64,000 nt of DNA from positions 2,418,001 through 2,482,000 of the forward strand of contig CAVXME010000001.1 of NCBI GenBank assembly GCA_963762965.1, given 5' to 3'. Below, one piece after another: positions 55,361-63,925 of this stretch (its first letter is position 1; each line of letters begins with the position of its first letter). The translations under genes were made by a program, and so were the position numbers. Below the pieces are notes generated by a model. That model worked only from the letters and a program-made list of their open reading frames with translations, was not told the DNA's origin and made no database searches. Source of the stretch: DATBAX01 sp963762965 (GTDB taxonomy: Bacteria > Acidobacteriota > Terriglobia > Terriglobales > Acidobacteriaceae).

Positions 55361-56764
55361 TTATGCGGCAGTTTCGGGTTTCTGTGCCGCCACGGCGGCC
55401 CATCCGGTCGGCTTGAGCGCGTGGTTTACGCCATAGGCCACAACGCCAGCACCGATGAGGATCATTCCAAACGCAAAGGAACTCATCCCCAGCACCTGCT
55501 CGGTCTCGCTGCGAAAGATTGCCAGGCCCAGTAAAAGCATGGGAGCAATCCCAATCGCAGCCGCTCCAAACATTCCGCCGGGAACGCGGAAGGCACGCGG
55601 CAAATTGGGTTCGCGAACGCGCAGTGCGATCAGAGCGACGAACTCCAATCCCAAGCTGCAGCCGTACAGAAGGATGTCAATCGTGACCAGGCGCTCGAAG
55701 CCGAGGCCGAGGCACATGGCCCAGCCGATAGCGCAAACCGTGATGGCCACCCACGGTGCCCGGGTTTTGGAATGCAGCTTGCCGAACACACTCGGCAACA
55801 TGCCATCCTGGGCCATCGCCAAAGGCAACCGCGAATAGCTCATGACCAGCGCGTTGAACATCCCGAAGGCGCTGATCATGCCGCCGAGAACCAGGCCGAT
55901 GCGCAGCACGGGGCCGCCCAGCAGTCCCGCAATGTCCGCCCAGGAGCCGGTTTCCCATGCGCTCGGCGCGAGCCCAGTCATCCAAACCGCTGCCGTGGGC
56001 AGAATGTAGCTCAGGCCGACAATGCCAACCGCTGCCAGCATGGCGCGAGGATAAGTCCGCTGCGGTTTTTCGACTTCCGCGGCAATCGTGGATGCATTGT
56101 CCCACCCCATGTAGTTCCACATGGCGATCAGCAGGCCGCCGATCATGTCCACCTTGGAAGTTGTGGGAGTGGTGACCGCGTGCAGCAAGGCTCCATATTT
56201 AAATGGCGCTAAAATTACCATCGCGACGAACGGCGCCGACAGTGCGAAGAAAAGCCATAGCGAAGTGGTCGACACCACTTTGACTCCGGCAATATTCAGC
56301 AATGCGCAGGCGATCACAACCGCGAGTCCTACCATTACTCCGCGGTATCCCTGAGAGAACCAGGGGAACATGCGAGTGAGGTAGAGCACGAACAGTGTGG
56401 GATAGATGGCCATGTCGAAGATCGACGCCACCAGCGACAGCCAGGCTTCCTGAAATCCCCAGAAATCCCCCATGCCGCGCCGCACCCAGGCGTAGTAGCC
56501 GCCTTCGGCAGGCAGCGCGCTGGAAAGTTCGCCAATCATTAAAGCAGTAGGCAAACTCCACAGAATAGGCGTCAGCAAAAGAATGAGGATGGCGCGTCCG
56601 TAGCCGGCGCCGTGAATGATGTCCTCCGTGCCATAAGTGCCGCCCGACACCATAAAGAAGGTTGCGGCGACCAGTGGCCAGAGGGTTAGGCGGACAGATT
56701 TTTTCCGGCTGGGGATGACGGTGGGTGGCTGGATTTGTTGACGCGGCGCGCTAGCTGTTGCCAA
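55361..56764 (-). CDS. APC-superfamily amino acid permease
   Basis: The 467-residue protein has about 12 membrane segments and the APC pattern (FFMVSGGTYGTEDIIHGAG near residue 37, LPAEGGYYAWVRRGMGDFWG near 84, AEVEKPQRTYPRAML near 230). It resembles glutamate/GABA-antiporter-like and plant polyamine-transporter-like branches. Start at TTG 56764 with AGGA upstream but at a wide spacing; later starts would lose conserved N-terminal sequence. Substrate unknown. Confidence 0.85.
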   Translation of the reverse strand: MATASAPRQQIQPPTVIPSRKKSVRLTLWPLVAATFFMVSGGTYGTEDIIHGAGYGRAILILLLTPILWSLPTALMIGELSSALPAEGGYYAWVRRGMGDFWGFQEAWLSLVASIFDMAIYPTLFVLYLTRMFPWFSQGYRGVMVGLAVVIACALLNIAGVKVVSTTSLWLFFALSAPFVAMVILAPFKYGALLHAVTTPTTSKVDMIGGLLIAMWNYMGWDNASTIAAEVEKPQRTYPRAMLAAVGIVGLSYILPTAAVWMTGLAPSAWETGSWADIAGLLGGPVLRIGLVLGGMISAFGMFNALVMSYSRLPLAMAQDGMLPSVFGKLHSKTRAPWVAITVCAIGWAMCLGLGFERLVTIDILLYGCSLGLEFVALIALRVREPNLPRAFRVPGGMFGAAAIGIAPMLLLGLAIFRSETEQVLGMSSFAFGMILIGAGVVAYGVNHALKPTGWAAVAAQKPETAA

Positions 56765-57065
56765 TTTCGATGTGTTCCTACCTTGGGCGACTCACTCTCA
56801 GCCACTCCGCTGCGCGTCCCGCACGCGCTTTGGGTCTTCCGGTGGGGAGAAATTCCAGAAGCTGCGCTGGAGTTAGTTCGCAATAAAGAGATTACGGGAA
56901 ATTTCCACAGATGCAAGAAAATATTTGAAAAATTTTGTCTGAGTGGGCGGTACCGAGGTAATGGAGGCAAACCGTTTCCACCGCCGAGCTCGCCGAGGGC
57001 AGCGAGAAATGAAGTTATCGGTTTTTTCTCAGCGCTCTCGGTGTGCTCCGCGGTTCAAAAGGTGC

Positions 57066-57071
57066 TATACC
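57066..57071 (+). promoter_or_regulatory. Candidate -10 region for the cupin gene
   Basis: TATACC preceded by TG resembles an extended -10, 44 bp before the ATG. The rest of the 350-bp gap (56765-57114) shows nothing I can assign. Confidence 0.3.
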
Positions 57072-57114
57072 TATCGGCGATGCAACTCATCGTTTCTTTC
57101 AGGAGGCAAAGACC

Positions 57115-57579
57115 ATGAAGAAGATTTCGATCGGTATTTTTTTACTGTTCGTGGCAGCGTCATTCTCGCAATCCGGAGCGCCACAGAATGCATTCACTCC
57201 CGCCCAGGTGAAGTTTGGGCCGGCACCGCCATTCCTTCGGCCCGGCGCGAAACTGGCGGTACTGGAAGGTGATCCCATGGCGTCATCGGGGGACTTTACC
57301 ATTCGCCTGAAGATGCCCGCTGGGTACAAGATCGCCCCTCACACGCATCCTGCCCGCGAGAATGTGACCGTAATATCGGGGACACTCAAAGTCGGCATGG
57401 GAGACAAGTTCGACGCCACCCACATGATGAGCTTTCCCGCCGGAAGCTTCGCTTATCTTGATCCCGAGATGCACCACTATGCGATGGCCAGCGGTCCGAC
57501 CGTTATCCAGATTCACGGGATGTCGCCGCTGAGGGTGGACTACATCAATCCCGCGGACGATCCCAGCAAGGCGAAGTAG
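57115..57579 (+). CDS. Exported cupin-domain protein
   Basis: From the ATG at 57115 (AGGAGG 8 nt upstream) the product has 154 residues: a signal peptide (1-20) and a single cupin barrel. The metal motif PHTHPARENVTVISG supplies His/His/Glu, with a later histidine in PEMHHYAM. Such secreted cupins often bind iron or manganese, but activity cannot be predicted. It stands alone between divergent or repeat-separated genes. Confidence 0.85.
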   Translation: MKKISIGIFLLFVAASFSQSGAPQNAFTPAQVKFGPAPPFLRPGAKLAVLEGDPMASSGDFTIRLKMPAGYKIAPHTHPARENVTVISGTLKVGMGDKFDATHMMSFPAGSFAYLDPEMHHYAMASGPTVIQIHGMSPLRVDYINPADDPSKAK

Positions 57580-57603
57580 GGTTCACCACAACATTACACA
57601 TCT

Positions 57604-57750
57604 GTCATCCTGAGCGGAGTGGCTGCTTCGCAAAGCGAAGCAGCCACGCAGTCGAAGGACCCCTACCAGCTCCACAAAAGTGTGCGGCCATAGGGGTGCT
57701 TCGACTCCCGCGCCGTTCACTTCGTGAACGGCTCACTCGCTCAGCATGAC
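57604..57750. repeat. GTCATCCTGAGC-family palindromic element
   Basis: It opens GTCATCCTGAGCGGAGTGG and closes CGCTCAGCATGAC. Inner arms AGTCGAAGGACCCCTA and TAGGGGTGCTTCGACT. It separates the cupin gene from dnaJ (convergent). Confidence 0.7.
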
Positions 57751-57792
57751 AAATGGTTGGTTTGGGAACGATATTGAATGGCGTCTCGGGCG

Positions 57793-59001
57793 CTAAACAT
57801 TCTTCCAGAGCTCTTCCCGCGGATCTTCCGGATTCAACTTCGCCAGCTCGCGCAGCAGTTCTTTGGTCTTTTCGTCGCGCGGCATGGGGACGGTTATCTT
57901 AATCTCAACAATCTCATCGCCGCGCACGCCATCTTTGGTTGCCGAGGGCACGCCTTTTTCCCGCAGACGGAGCTTCTGCCCGGACTGCGTTCCCGGAGGA
58001 ATCTTGAGCATGGCCCGGCCGTCGATCGTCGGAACCTCGACTTTGGCCCCCAATGCCGCTTCGGTCGCGCTTACCGGTACGGTGAGCCGGATGTCATCGC
58101 CATCCCGCTGAAAAATCGGATGCGATTCCGTCCGGATAATGGCATAAAGGTCGCCCGCAGGCCCGCCGCGTGATCCGGCGTTTCCCTTGCCGGGCAGGCG
58201 GATACGCTGACCGTCACGAGTCCCGGCCTTGATGCGAACCTCCAGCGGTTCCGTGCGCTCGACACTGCCTTCGCCGTGGCAAGCCGCGCAGGTAGACACA
58301 TTCTTGCCCGAGCCGTGGCAGCGTGGGCAGGGCGTATTGAACTTCATGCGTCCGCCGGTCTGGGTGACTTGACCCGTACCGCCGCACTCGGGGCATTTCC
58401 CGGGGGCTTCGATGGTGCCCTGTCCGTGGCAATTCGTGCAGGTGTCGCGTCGGGTAATATTCAGACGCATCACGCCGCCGCGAATGGCCGTCCAGAAAGG
58501 GACGTTGACCTGGTATTCGAGATCGTGTCCCGGCTCGGGTCCTTCTTGCGCTGCGGCGCCGCGTCCGCCAAAAATCCCTGAGAAGATGTCTTTAAAGCTG
58601 CCGCTGCCGGCGCTGCGTCCGTGCCCGCCTTCGGCCATGTCGGAAAAGTCGAAACCACCGAAATCAAAGTTCGAGCCCTGGAAGCCTGCTGACGCATTCG
58701 GCTGACGCGGTGGATAACCGCCGCCAGCACCCGCGTTGGCATAGGCCTCAGCCGTGGCTGGATCGATATTGTCGGAGTAGAAGCCGAGCTGGTCGTAAAT
58801 TTTGCGCTTCTTGGGATCGCTCAGGACATCGTTGGCCTCGGACATGGTCTTGAACTTCTCTTCCGCTCCCTTGTCCCCCGGATTGACGTCGGGATGGTAC
58901 TTGCGCGCAAGTTTGCGGAACGCCTTGCGGATGTCGTCCGCCGAGGCCGTCTTCTTTACCCCAAGGATGCCGTAATAATCTTTTTGCGTGGTGGTTGCCA
59001 T
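57793..59001 (-). CDS. dnaJ: Co-chaperone DnaJ (Hsp40)
   Basis: The 402-residue product from ATG 59001 has a J domain (5-70) with the HPD motif, a Gly/Phe-rich segment (about 80-140), four CxxCxGxG zinc repeats (CTNCHGQG, CPECGGTG, CPRCHGSG, CAACHGEG; about 205-275), and the C-terminal substrate-binding domains. It stimulates DnaK ATPase. Longer in-frame readings overlap the upstream gene and are rejected. dnaK is 1.3 kb upstream on the same strand with two small genes between. Confidence 0.95.
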   Translation of the reverse strand: MATTTQKDYYGILGVKKTASADDIRKAFRKLARKYHPDVNPGDKGAEEKFKTMSEANDVLSDPKKRKIYDQLGFYSDNIDPATAEAYANAGAGGGYPPRQPNASAGFQGSNFDFGGFDFSDMAEGGHGRSAGSGSFKDIFSGIFGGRGAAAQEGPEPGHDLEYQVNVPFWTAIRGGVMRLNITRRDTCTNCHGQGTIEAPGKCPECGGTGQVTQTGGRMKFNTPCPRCHGSGKNVSTCAACHGEGSVERTEPLEVRIKAGTRDGQRIRLPGKGNAGSRGGPAGDLYAIIRTESHPIFQRDGDDIRLTVPVSATEAALGAKVEVPTIDGRAMLKIPPGTQSGQKLRLREKGVPSATKDGVRGDEIVEIKITVPMPRDEKTKELLRELAKLNPEDPREELWKNV

Positions 59002-59026
59002 CGATAAGAAGCTTACTTCAAACCCT

Positions 59027-59911
59027 CTATTGCCCGCCCAAACACTCCGGGACCTCGATCTCGTGGAATGGGCCGTAGCTGTAGTCCATGTCCATGCTGC
59101 CGTGCCCCTGACGATCATCCAGGTGGATGCGCACCGGAAAACCGACATCCTTGCCGTCCTTGGCCACATACAACTTCACTGGGCCGTGCGGGCCACTGCC
59201 ATCGTTCGCGTAAAACTCGTAGACGGCGGTTAAGGTGGCGCCCACGCTCTCATCGCCCATCGCTTTAAAATCAGTCAACTGGATGGGCGTTTTTTTGCTG
59301 GCACTGTCCGCCGGGGTCTCCAGGCATTTCCATGAATAGAAGGTTTTCTCCTCGTGCAGTTTTCGCGGCGCTTCCGCCTGCATGAGTGCATTTTGCCCCG
59401 CAGCCATGCCCGCCGAGATCGCTCCCAGCGGACCCTGGGTCAGAGCGTGGGCGATCGCGATGCTGGCCTGTTTGTCCAACATAGCCATCTGCATCGCCAT
59501 CTTCTGTTGGTTGAGTTTATTGAGGCGCGCTATGGCTGGCGAGGAAAACATCCGCGCCACGCGTCCGTTCACGGCAACCGCGCGGATCTCCCACTCGTCC
59601 ATCGTGCCCGGCAGGTCCATGGCCGGCATTTTCATGCGTATGACAACTTGCGTTGTGTCGTTCTCGACCGACTTTTCGATGGCGCCGAAATCCATACCCA
59701 TGGCATCGCCTTTCGTGCCGCGAGGATCGTTGGGCTGCCTATTTATGTTCATGCGGTACGCCTGAACCGTCTTGAGGAGAGCGAAAGACTGGTACAGCGG
59801 ACTGTCTTGCGGAACCGGTACCCCGGCCTGCGCCGCGCATGTCGCGCCCATGGCCGCCAGCGATACAGCGAGCAGAACGCATCGCACAAGCCCGGTCATC
59901 ACTGGCTTCAT
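59027..59911 (-). CDS. Exported hypothetical protein
   Basis: From ATG 59911 (GGAAG upstream) the product has 294 residues with a signal peptide (1-24), a Met-rich helical middle (RLNKLNQQKMAMQMAMLDKQ) and a C-terminal beta-rich region (GPVKLYVAKDGKDVGFPVRI). It recalls exported proteins of the DUF4412 type but the match is weak. Earlier ATG at 59941 possible. It lies in the dnaK-to-dnaJ interval and may be in the same transcript. Confidence 0.7.
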   Translation of the reverse strand: MKPVMTGLVRCVLLAVSLAAMGATCAAQAGVPVPQDSPLYQSFALLKTVQAYRMNINRQPNDPRGTKGDAMGMDFGAIEKSVENDTTQVVIRMKMPAMDLPGTMDEWEIRAVAVNGRVARMFSSPAIARLNKLNQQKMAMQMAMLDKQASIAIAHALTQGPLGAISAGMAAGQNALMQAEAPRKLHEEKTFYSWKCLETPADSASKKTPIQLTDFKAMGDESVGATLTAVYEFYANDGSGPHGPVKLYVAKDGKDVGFPVRIHLDDRQGHGSMDMDYSYGPFHEIEVPECLGGQ

Positions 59912-59982
59912 CGATAACTTCCGTTTGATTTCGATGAGCATTGTACTATCGCCTATGATTGCGCTCGCCTGCCCCATGAAGC

Positions 59983-60159
59983 CTAGTTCTGAATCTTGTG
60001 CCGGCTTGCCGACAACACACCGATCCGCTCATACTTCGGCCCATCCACATACACCGGGATTTTCTGTAGTCCGGTCAGGGATGGCATAAAGACGTACCAG
60101 CGCGATTCATCCTCCACAAGATTTAAGAAATATTCCTGACCATTCACTTCGAATTGCAT
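59983..60159 (-). CDS. Small hypothetical protein, 58 residues
   Basis: From the ATG at 60159 (GAGGGGGAAG upstream) the product is MQFEVNGQEYFLNLVEDESR at its start, with a compact beta-rich pattern. No known family with confidence. It lies between dnaK and the exported protein gene, same strand. Confidence 0.65.
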   Translation of the reverse strand: MQFEVNGQEYFLNLVEDESRWYVFMPSLTGLQKIPVYVDGPKYERIGVLSASRHKIQN

Positions 60160-60185
60160 TTGCTTCCCCCTCACTGAAAAAACCA

Positions 60186-60260
60186 GGCCACGGATTACGC
60201 GGATCTTCACGGATAAGTCTTTTACAAAAAATCCGCGAAGATCAGCGAAAATCCGTGGCC
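60186..60260. repeat. Inverted repeat GGCCACGGATT family
   Basis: GGCCACGGATTACGCGGATC and its inverse GATCAGCGAAAATCCGTGGCC flank a short AT-rich centre, just after the dnaK stop. It could add to mRNA 3'-end stability, but its sequence looks like a dispersed repeat. Confidence 0.55.
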
Positions 60261-60266
60261 AAGCTT

Positions 60267-62195
60267 TTACTTCTTGTCCTCGACGTCCACATACTCAGCA
60301 TCAATCACGCCTTCGTCTTTCTTGGCCTGACCGTTGCCGTTGGCTGACGCATCGCCGCCTGGAGCTGCCCCAGCGGTCGGAGGCGTCTGCGCTTGCGCCG
60401 CTTTGTACATCTGCTCGGCAAGCTTGTGCGAGGCTTGGGTTAAAGTCTCGCGAGCCTTGTCCATGGCTGACTTGTCGGCGCTTTCCAGCGTCTTCTTGGC
60501 ATCGGCGACTGCGTTTTCGACATCGGCACGATCGGAGCCGGAGATCTTTTCTCCCTGCTCTTTCAGCATCTTCTCCACGCTGTAAATCATGGAGTCGAGC
60601 TGGTTCTTCGCATCGATGGTCTCGCGCAGCTCCTTGTCTTCCGCCGAATGCGCGTCGGCTTCCTTGGCCATGCGTTCGACTTCGTCCTTGCTCAGACCCG
60701 AAGACGACGTAATCGTGATCTTCTGGTCCTTGCCGGTGGCGTTGTCTTTCGCCGTTACGTTGAGGATGCCGTTGGCATCAATGTCAAACGTCACCTCAAT
60801 TTCCGGGACGCCACGCGGTGCCGGTGGAATGCCCGTCAAGTGGAACTTGCCCAGCGTGCGGTTCTGCGCCGCCATCGGACGTTCCCCCTGCAGCACGTGT
60901 ACTTCGACCGAAGTTTGACTGTCAGCCGCAGTCGAGAACTTCTCCGTTTTCTTGGTCGGAATTGTCGTGTTGCGCGGAATCATCGGCGTGGCAACGCCTC
61001 CATACGTCTCAATTGCCAACGTCAACGGAGTCACGTCGAGCAGCAGCAAGTCCTTAACTTCGCCGCCGAGCACGCCACCCTGAATCGCCGCGCCGATTGC
61101 CACCACTTCATCGGGATTCACGCCCTTATGCGGTTCCCGGCCGAAGAGATCTTTCACCAACGCCTGAATGCGAGGCATGCGCGTCTGTCCGCCGACCAAC
61201 ACCACTTCATCAATCTTGCTGGCATCCACGCCCGCATCTTTCAAGCACTGCTTGCAGGGCCCAACCGAGCGCTGGATGATTTCTTCCACCATCGATTCCA
61301 GCTTCGCCCGAGTCAGCTTCTTGACCAAATGCTTCGGACCGCCGGCATCAGCAGTGATGAATGGCAGATTGATCTCCGTCTCCATGGTGGTGGAGAGCTC
61401 GATCTTCGCCCGTTCCGCCGCATCCCGCAGACGCTGCAAGGCCATTTCATTGCCCTTGCCACGCAGGTCGAGGCCTTCATCTTTCTTGAATTCGTCAATC
61501 AACCAATCGACAATGCGCTGATCGAGGTTGTCGCCGCCCAGGTGGGTATCACCGTTGGTGGCTTTCACTTCAATGACGCCTTCGCCAACTTCAAGAATCG
61601 AAATATCGAAAGTTCCGCCGCCGAAGTCATAGACCGCGATGGTTTCGTCCTTCTTCTTGTCGAGACCGTAAGCCAGCGCCGCCGCCGTAGGCTCATTGAT
61701 AATGCGCTTTACTTCCAGACCGGCAATTTTGCCCGCGTCCTTGGTCGCCTGGCGCTGCGCATCGTTAAAGTACGCAGGCACGGTGATCACGGCATCGTTC
61801 ACTTTTTCGCCAAGATAATCTTCCGCCGCCTTCTTCAGCTTTTGCAGAATCATGGCGGAAATCTGCGGAGGCGTATGCTCCTTGCCCTGCGCCAGCACGG
61901 CAACGTGATCGCCCGACTGGACGACCTTGTAGGGCACCATCTTGATTTCTTCCGTCACTTCGTCGAAGCGCCGCCCCATAAACCGCTTGATCGAATAGAC
62001 CGTGTTCTCGGGATTGGTAATGGCCTGCCGCTTGGCCACCTGCCCGACCAGCCGTTCTCCCGTCTTGGTAAAGCCGACCACCGAAGGGGTAGTGCGGCCT
62101 CCTTCTTCATTAGCGATGACCTTGGGCTCCCCACCCTCCATGACGGCGACGCAAGAGTTGGTCGTTCCGAGGTCAATTCCTATAATTTTGGCCAT
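60267..62195 (-). CDS. dnaK: Chaperone protein DnaK (Hsp70)
   Basis: The 642-residue chaperone has the ATPase domain (about 1-385) with GIDLGTTNSCVAVMEG, DFGGGTFDIS and VVLVGGQTRMP, then the substrate-binding domain and a helical lid ending in an acidic DEGVIDAEYVDVEDKK tail. GGAGG precedes the ATG. Its promoter (62262-62290) overlaps a HAIR-like box, matching the HspR gene at 54753. grpE is not in the window. Confidence 0.97.
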   Translation of the reverse strand: MAKIIGIDLGTTNSCVAVMEGGEPKVIANEEGGRTTPSVVGFTKTGERLVGQVAKRQAITNPENTVYSIKRFMGRRFDEVTEEIKMVPYKVVQSGDHVAVLAQGKEHTPPQISAMILQKLKKAAEDYLGEKVNDAVITVPAYFNDAQRQATKDAGKIAGLEVKRIINEPTAAALAYGLDKKKDETIAVYDFGGGTFDISILEVGEGVIEVKATNGDTHLGGDNLDQRIVDWLIDEFKKDEGLDLRGKGNEMALQRLRDAAERAKIELSTTMETEINLPFITADAGGPKHLVKKLTRAKLESMVEEIIQRSVGPCKQCLKDAGVDASKIDEVVLVGGQTRMPRIQALVKDLFGREPHKGVNPDEVVAIGAAIQGGVLGGEVKDLLLLDVTPLTLAIETYGGVATPMIPRNTTIPTKKTEKFSTAADSQTSVEVHVLQGERPMAAQNRTLGKFHLTGIPPAPRGVPEIEVTFDIDANGILNVTAKDNATGKDQKITITSSSGLSKDEVERMAKEADAHSAEDKELRETIDAKNQLDSMIYSVEKMLKEQGEKISGSDRADVENAVADAKKTLESADKSAMDKARETLTQASHKLAEQMYKAAQAQTPPTAGAAPGGDASANGNGQAKKDEGVIDAEYVDVEDKK

Positions 62196-62261
62196 AACTG
62201 GCTCCTCCTGAAACTTGCTAAGTGCTTTCTAATCAATCTGATTATGCCGGGAAACGATGTC

Positions 62262-62290
62262 ATCATAAGACTTGAGTGGATCGTTGTCAA
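62262..62290 (-). promoter_or_regulatory. Sigma-70 promoter of dnaK
   Basis: On the reverse strand TTGACA and TATGAT are separated by exactly 17 bp, a near-perfect housekeeping promoter. The expected transcript start is about 60 nt before the dnaK ATG. Confidence 0.75.
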
Positions 62291-62291
62291 T
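62271..62291. promoter_or_regulatory. HAIR-like HspR-binding site overlapping the dnaK promoter
   Basis: CTTGAGT-N7-TGTCAAT matches the HAIR consensus (CTTGAGT-N7-ACTCAAG) fully in one half and at four of seven bases in the other, with the exact 7-bp spacer. It covers the -35 and spacer of the dnaK promoter, an ideal repression position. Confidence 0.6.
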
Positions 62292-62423
62292 GTTTAGATG
62301 CGGAGTTTGTCCAATGGGTTACAGAATTATCTCTTAATCGACGGCGAGGCTTAAAGAAGCCGGAATTATGCCTTTGGACGCCCGTCCGTTTCCGAAGGCG
62401 TAAACTAAAAGTAGGAGAATTTT

Positions 62424-62564
62424 ATGGCAAAACAGAAGTGCCCGACCTGCAAGGCCACAGGCCGCGTACCAATCAAACGACTGACAGTTAAACGCGAGCC
62501 TTTGACAATCCTTTATACACCGGGGAAAGTGTGCCCGACCTGTAATGGCAAGAAGTACTTGTAG
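62424..62564 (+). CDS. Small zinc-ribbon protein, 46 residues
   Basis: The frame begins MAKQKCPTCKATGRV and ends KVCPTCNGKKYL. Two CPTC knuckles 32 residues apart make a clear zinc ribbon, reminiscent of half a DnaJ zinc module. AGGAG lies 6 nt before the ATG. Too short to be called by length filters, but the motif and ribosome binding site support it. It is divergent from dnaK. Confidence 0.72.
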   Translation: MAKQKCPTCKATGRVPIKRLTVKREPLTILYTPGKVCPTCNGKKYL

Positions 62565-62579
62565 CTTATTTCAGAATCT

Positions 62580-62786
62580 ATGATGAAAACGCAAAAATGT
62601 AAGCATGAGGACAGAAATGGAAACACGTGCCTCGGCACGCAGGTATTAACTGAAGACTTTCCATGTCCCGGATCACGGGGCGGCTATATCAGCAAGAGCG
62701 GGGCTACTCTATTGACCGAATCTAACCAAGATTACGTCACAGCCTGGGTCTGCGATACCAATTCTAGTCATATTAATGTGACGTAG
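62580..62786 (+). CDS. Small Cys/His hypothetical protein
   Basis: The 68-residue product has CKHEDRNGNTCLG near its start and scattered Cys/His later (PCPG, VCDTNSSH). A second metal-binding-like peptide directly after the zinc ribbon gene. No ribosome binding site is evident and GC content is low, so the call is tentative. Confidence 0.45.
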   Translation: MMKTQKCKHEDRNGNTCLGTQVLTEDFPCPGSRGGYISKSGATLLTESNQDYVTAWVCDTNSSHINVT

Positions 62787-62791
62787 TAATC

Positions 62792-62953
62792 ATGGCTGAA
62801 ACCCAGGAAGAACAGGATCGCTGGCTTTTGGAGAATAGGGAAGCGATCAACGGAAAGATCCGGCGCGGCATTGATCAACTCGACCGTGGCGAAGGCATCC
62901 CCGAGAACCAACTCGATGCTTACCTGGCGAAACTGAAAGCCAAGCCTGAATGA
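62792..62953 (+). CDS. ParD-like antitoxin, orphan
   Basis: The 53-residue product has the pattern of ParD-type antitoxins: NREAINGKIRRGIDQLDRGE, then GIPENQLDAYLAKLKAKPE. It starts 6 bp after the preceding gene's stop. No ParE/RelE-type toxin gene follows; a repeat element comes next. Without a toxin it may be a relic or act elsewhere. The assignment is by eye. Confidence 0.55.
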   Translation: MAETQEEQDRWLLENREAINGKIRRGIDQLDRGEGIPENQLDAYLAKLKAKPE

Positions 62954-62987
62954 GAGTGCTTGCTCGTAGCAAGAACCCCAACTCCAT

Positions 62988-63203
62988 GTCATCCTGAGCG
63001 CAGTGGCTGCTTCGCGCATGCGAAGCAGTCACGGAGTCGAAGGACCCCTATCCCCTCAGCCCAAGCTGAACCTGAATGGGATTTCTAAGCAGCCCTCGAC
63101 TGCTCAATGAATTCGCAAGAGTGCCATGCTTCATATCCGGCTATAGGGGTCCTTCGACTGCGTTGTCGTCCGCTTCGCGCACGACAACTCCGCTCAGGAT
63201 GAC
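62988..63203. repeat. GTCATCCTGAGC-family palindromic element, long form
   Basis: It opens GTCATCCTGAGCGCAGTGG and closes CGCTCAGGATGAC, with inner arms GGAGTCGAAGGACCCCTAT and ATAGGGGTCCTTCGACTGC flanking a longer (about 90-bp) non-coding centre. It occupies most of the gap after the antitoxin-like gene. Confidence 0.7.
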
Positions 63204-63252
63204 AATGTGGTTAGGGCTGGTGGCCTCTTTCCGTGGGAGATTAGTAAAGCCC

Positions 63253-63867
63253 CTACGCAGCCGCCTTTGCAGCGTGGGCCGAATAATTAAGCCGCAGTTT
63301 TTGGATGAATCTGGCGGCTACCCAGATAAGAATCACCACGGCGCCCAGAAGGCCCATCAGTTGCCACTTCAACTGACTCACAAACTGACGGACAACGCGC
63401 AACTGGTCGAATGAAGTCCATTCCTCACGAATCTTTCCATCGACGATGCGCCACACCGTAATACCGGGTTCCTCGATTCTCACTCCCGTTGCCGGTAGGC
63501 TGCCAATGGGTGCGCTGTTGGTTCCGCGCGCCGTCCACACCACCGTGACCAGGTCACCCTCGGCCACCATCAGATCTACGGTGATCTCCAAATCTGGAGC
63601 GATCTTCTTCTCCCAGCGGACCGCAGCCTGGTCCTCTGCGAGATCGAAATCTCGATGCAATCCGTGATTTACGAAATCCTTGGCGTAAATTTCGTCCGCA
63701 ACCTGGAACTTTCCCTGATTGAAAATCTCATCAAACACTCGCCGGGCAACCGCTTTGTTTCTGTCTTGCTGCGAGGAGTCTGCTGGCAATAAGGGCGCCA
63801 TGCTCGTTGCGAAAGCCGCGGCCAGAGGCGCGAATATTAGCAGCAGGATAGCCATGACTTTTTTCAT
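63253..63867 (-). CDS. Exported SnoaL-like (ester cyclase-type) protein with C-terminal membrane helix
   Basis: The 204-residue product has a signal peptide (1-20), an NTF2/SnoaL-like domain (about 35-160; RRVFDEIFNQGKFQVADEIY and FVNHG are typical of ester-cyclase-like proteins), and a membrane helix at about 172-190. SnoaL-fold proteins include polyketide cyclases and many of unknown function. GGGGAG lies upstream. Divergent from the TetR-type gene and probably under its control. Confidence 0.82.
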   Translation of the reverse strand: MKKVMAILLLIFAPLAAAFATSMAPLLPADSSQQDRNKAVARRVFDEIFNQGKFQVADEIYAKDFVNHGLHRDFDLAEDQAAVRWEKKIAPDLEITVDLMVAEGDLVTVVWTARGTNSAPIGSLPATGVRIEEPGITVWRIVDGKIREEWTSFDQLRVVRQFVSQLKWQLMGLLGAVVILIWVAARFIQKLRLNYSAHAAKAAA

Positions 63868-63882
63868 AGTCGTTCTCCCCGA

Positions 63883-63888
63883 TATAAT
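63883..63888 (+). promoter_or_regulatory. -10 box for the TetR-type gene
   Basis: TATAAT, a perfect -10, lies 38 bp before the ATG and directly abuts the palindromic operator. The -35 (TTTTCA, 16-bp spacing) is weak. Confidence 0.5.
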
Positions 63889-63903
63889 GTAACATCTGTT
63901 ACA
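63888..63903. promoter_or_regulatory. TetR-type operator palindrome
   Basis: TGTAACA-TC-TGTTACA is a perfect 16-bp palindrome between divergent genes, overlapping the last base of the -10 box. It is the expected form and position for an autoregulating TetR repressor. Confidence 0.72.
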
Positions 63904-63925
63904 CTAATTCACAAGGGAGACTACC

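Noticed and set aside
60648..62297. 549-residue frame antisense to dnaK
   Set aside because: Known artefact of dnaK codon use; no motif of its own.
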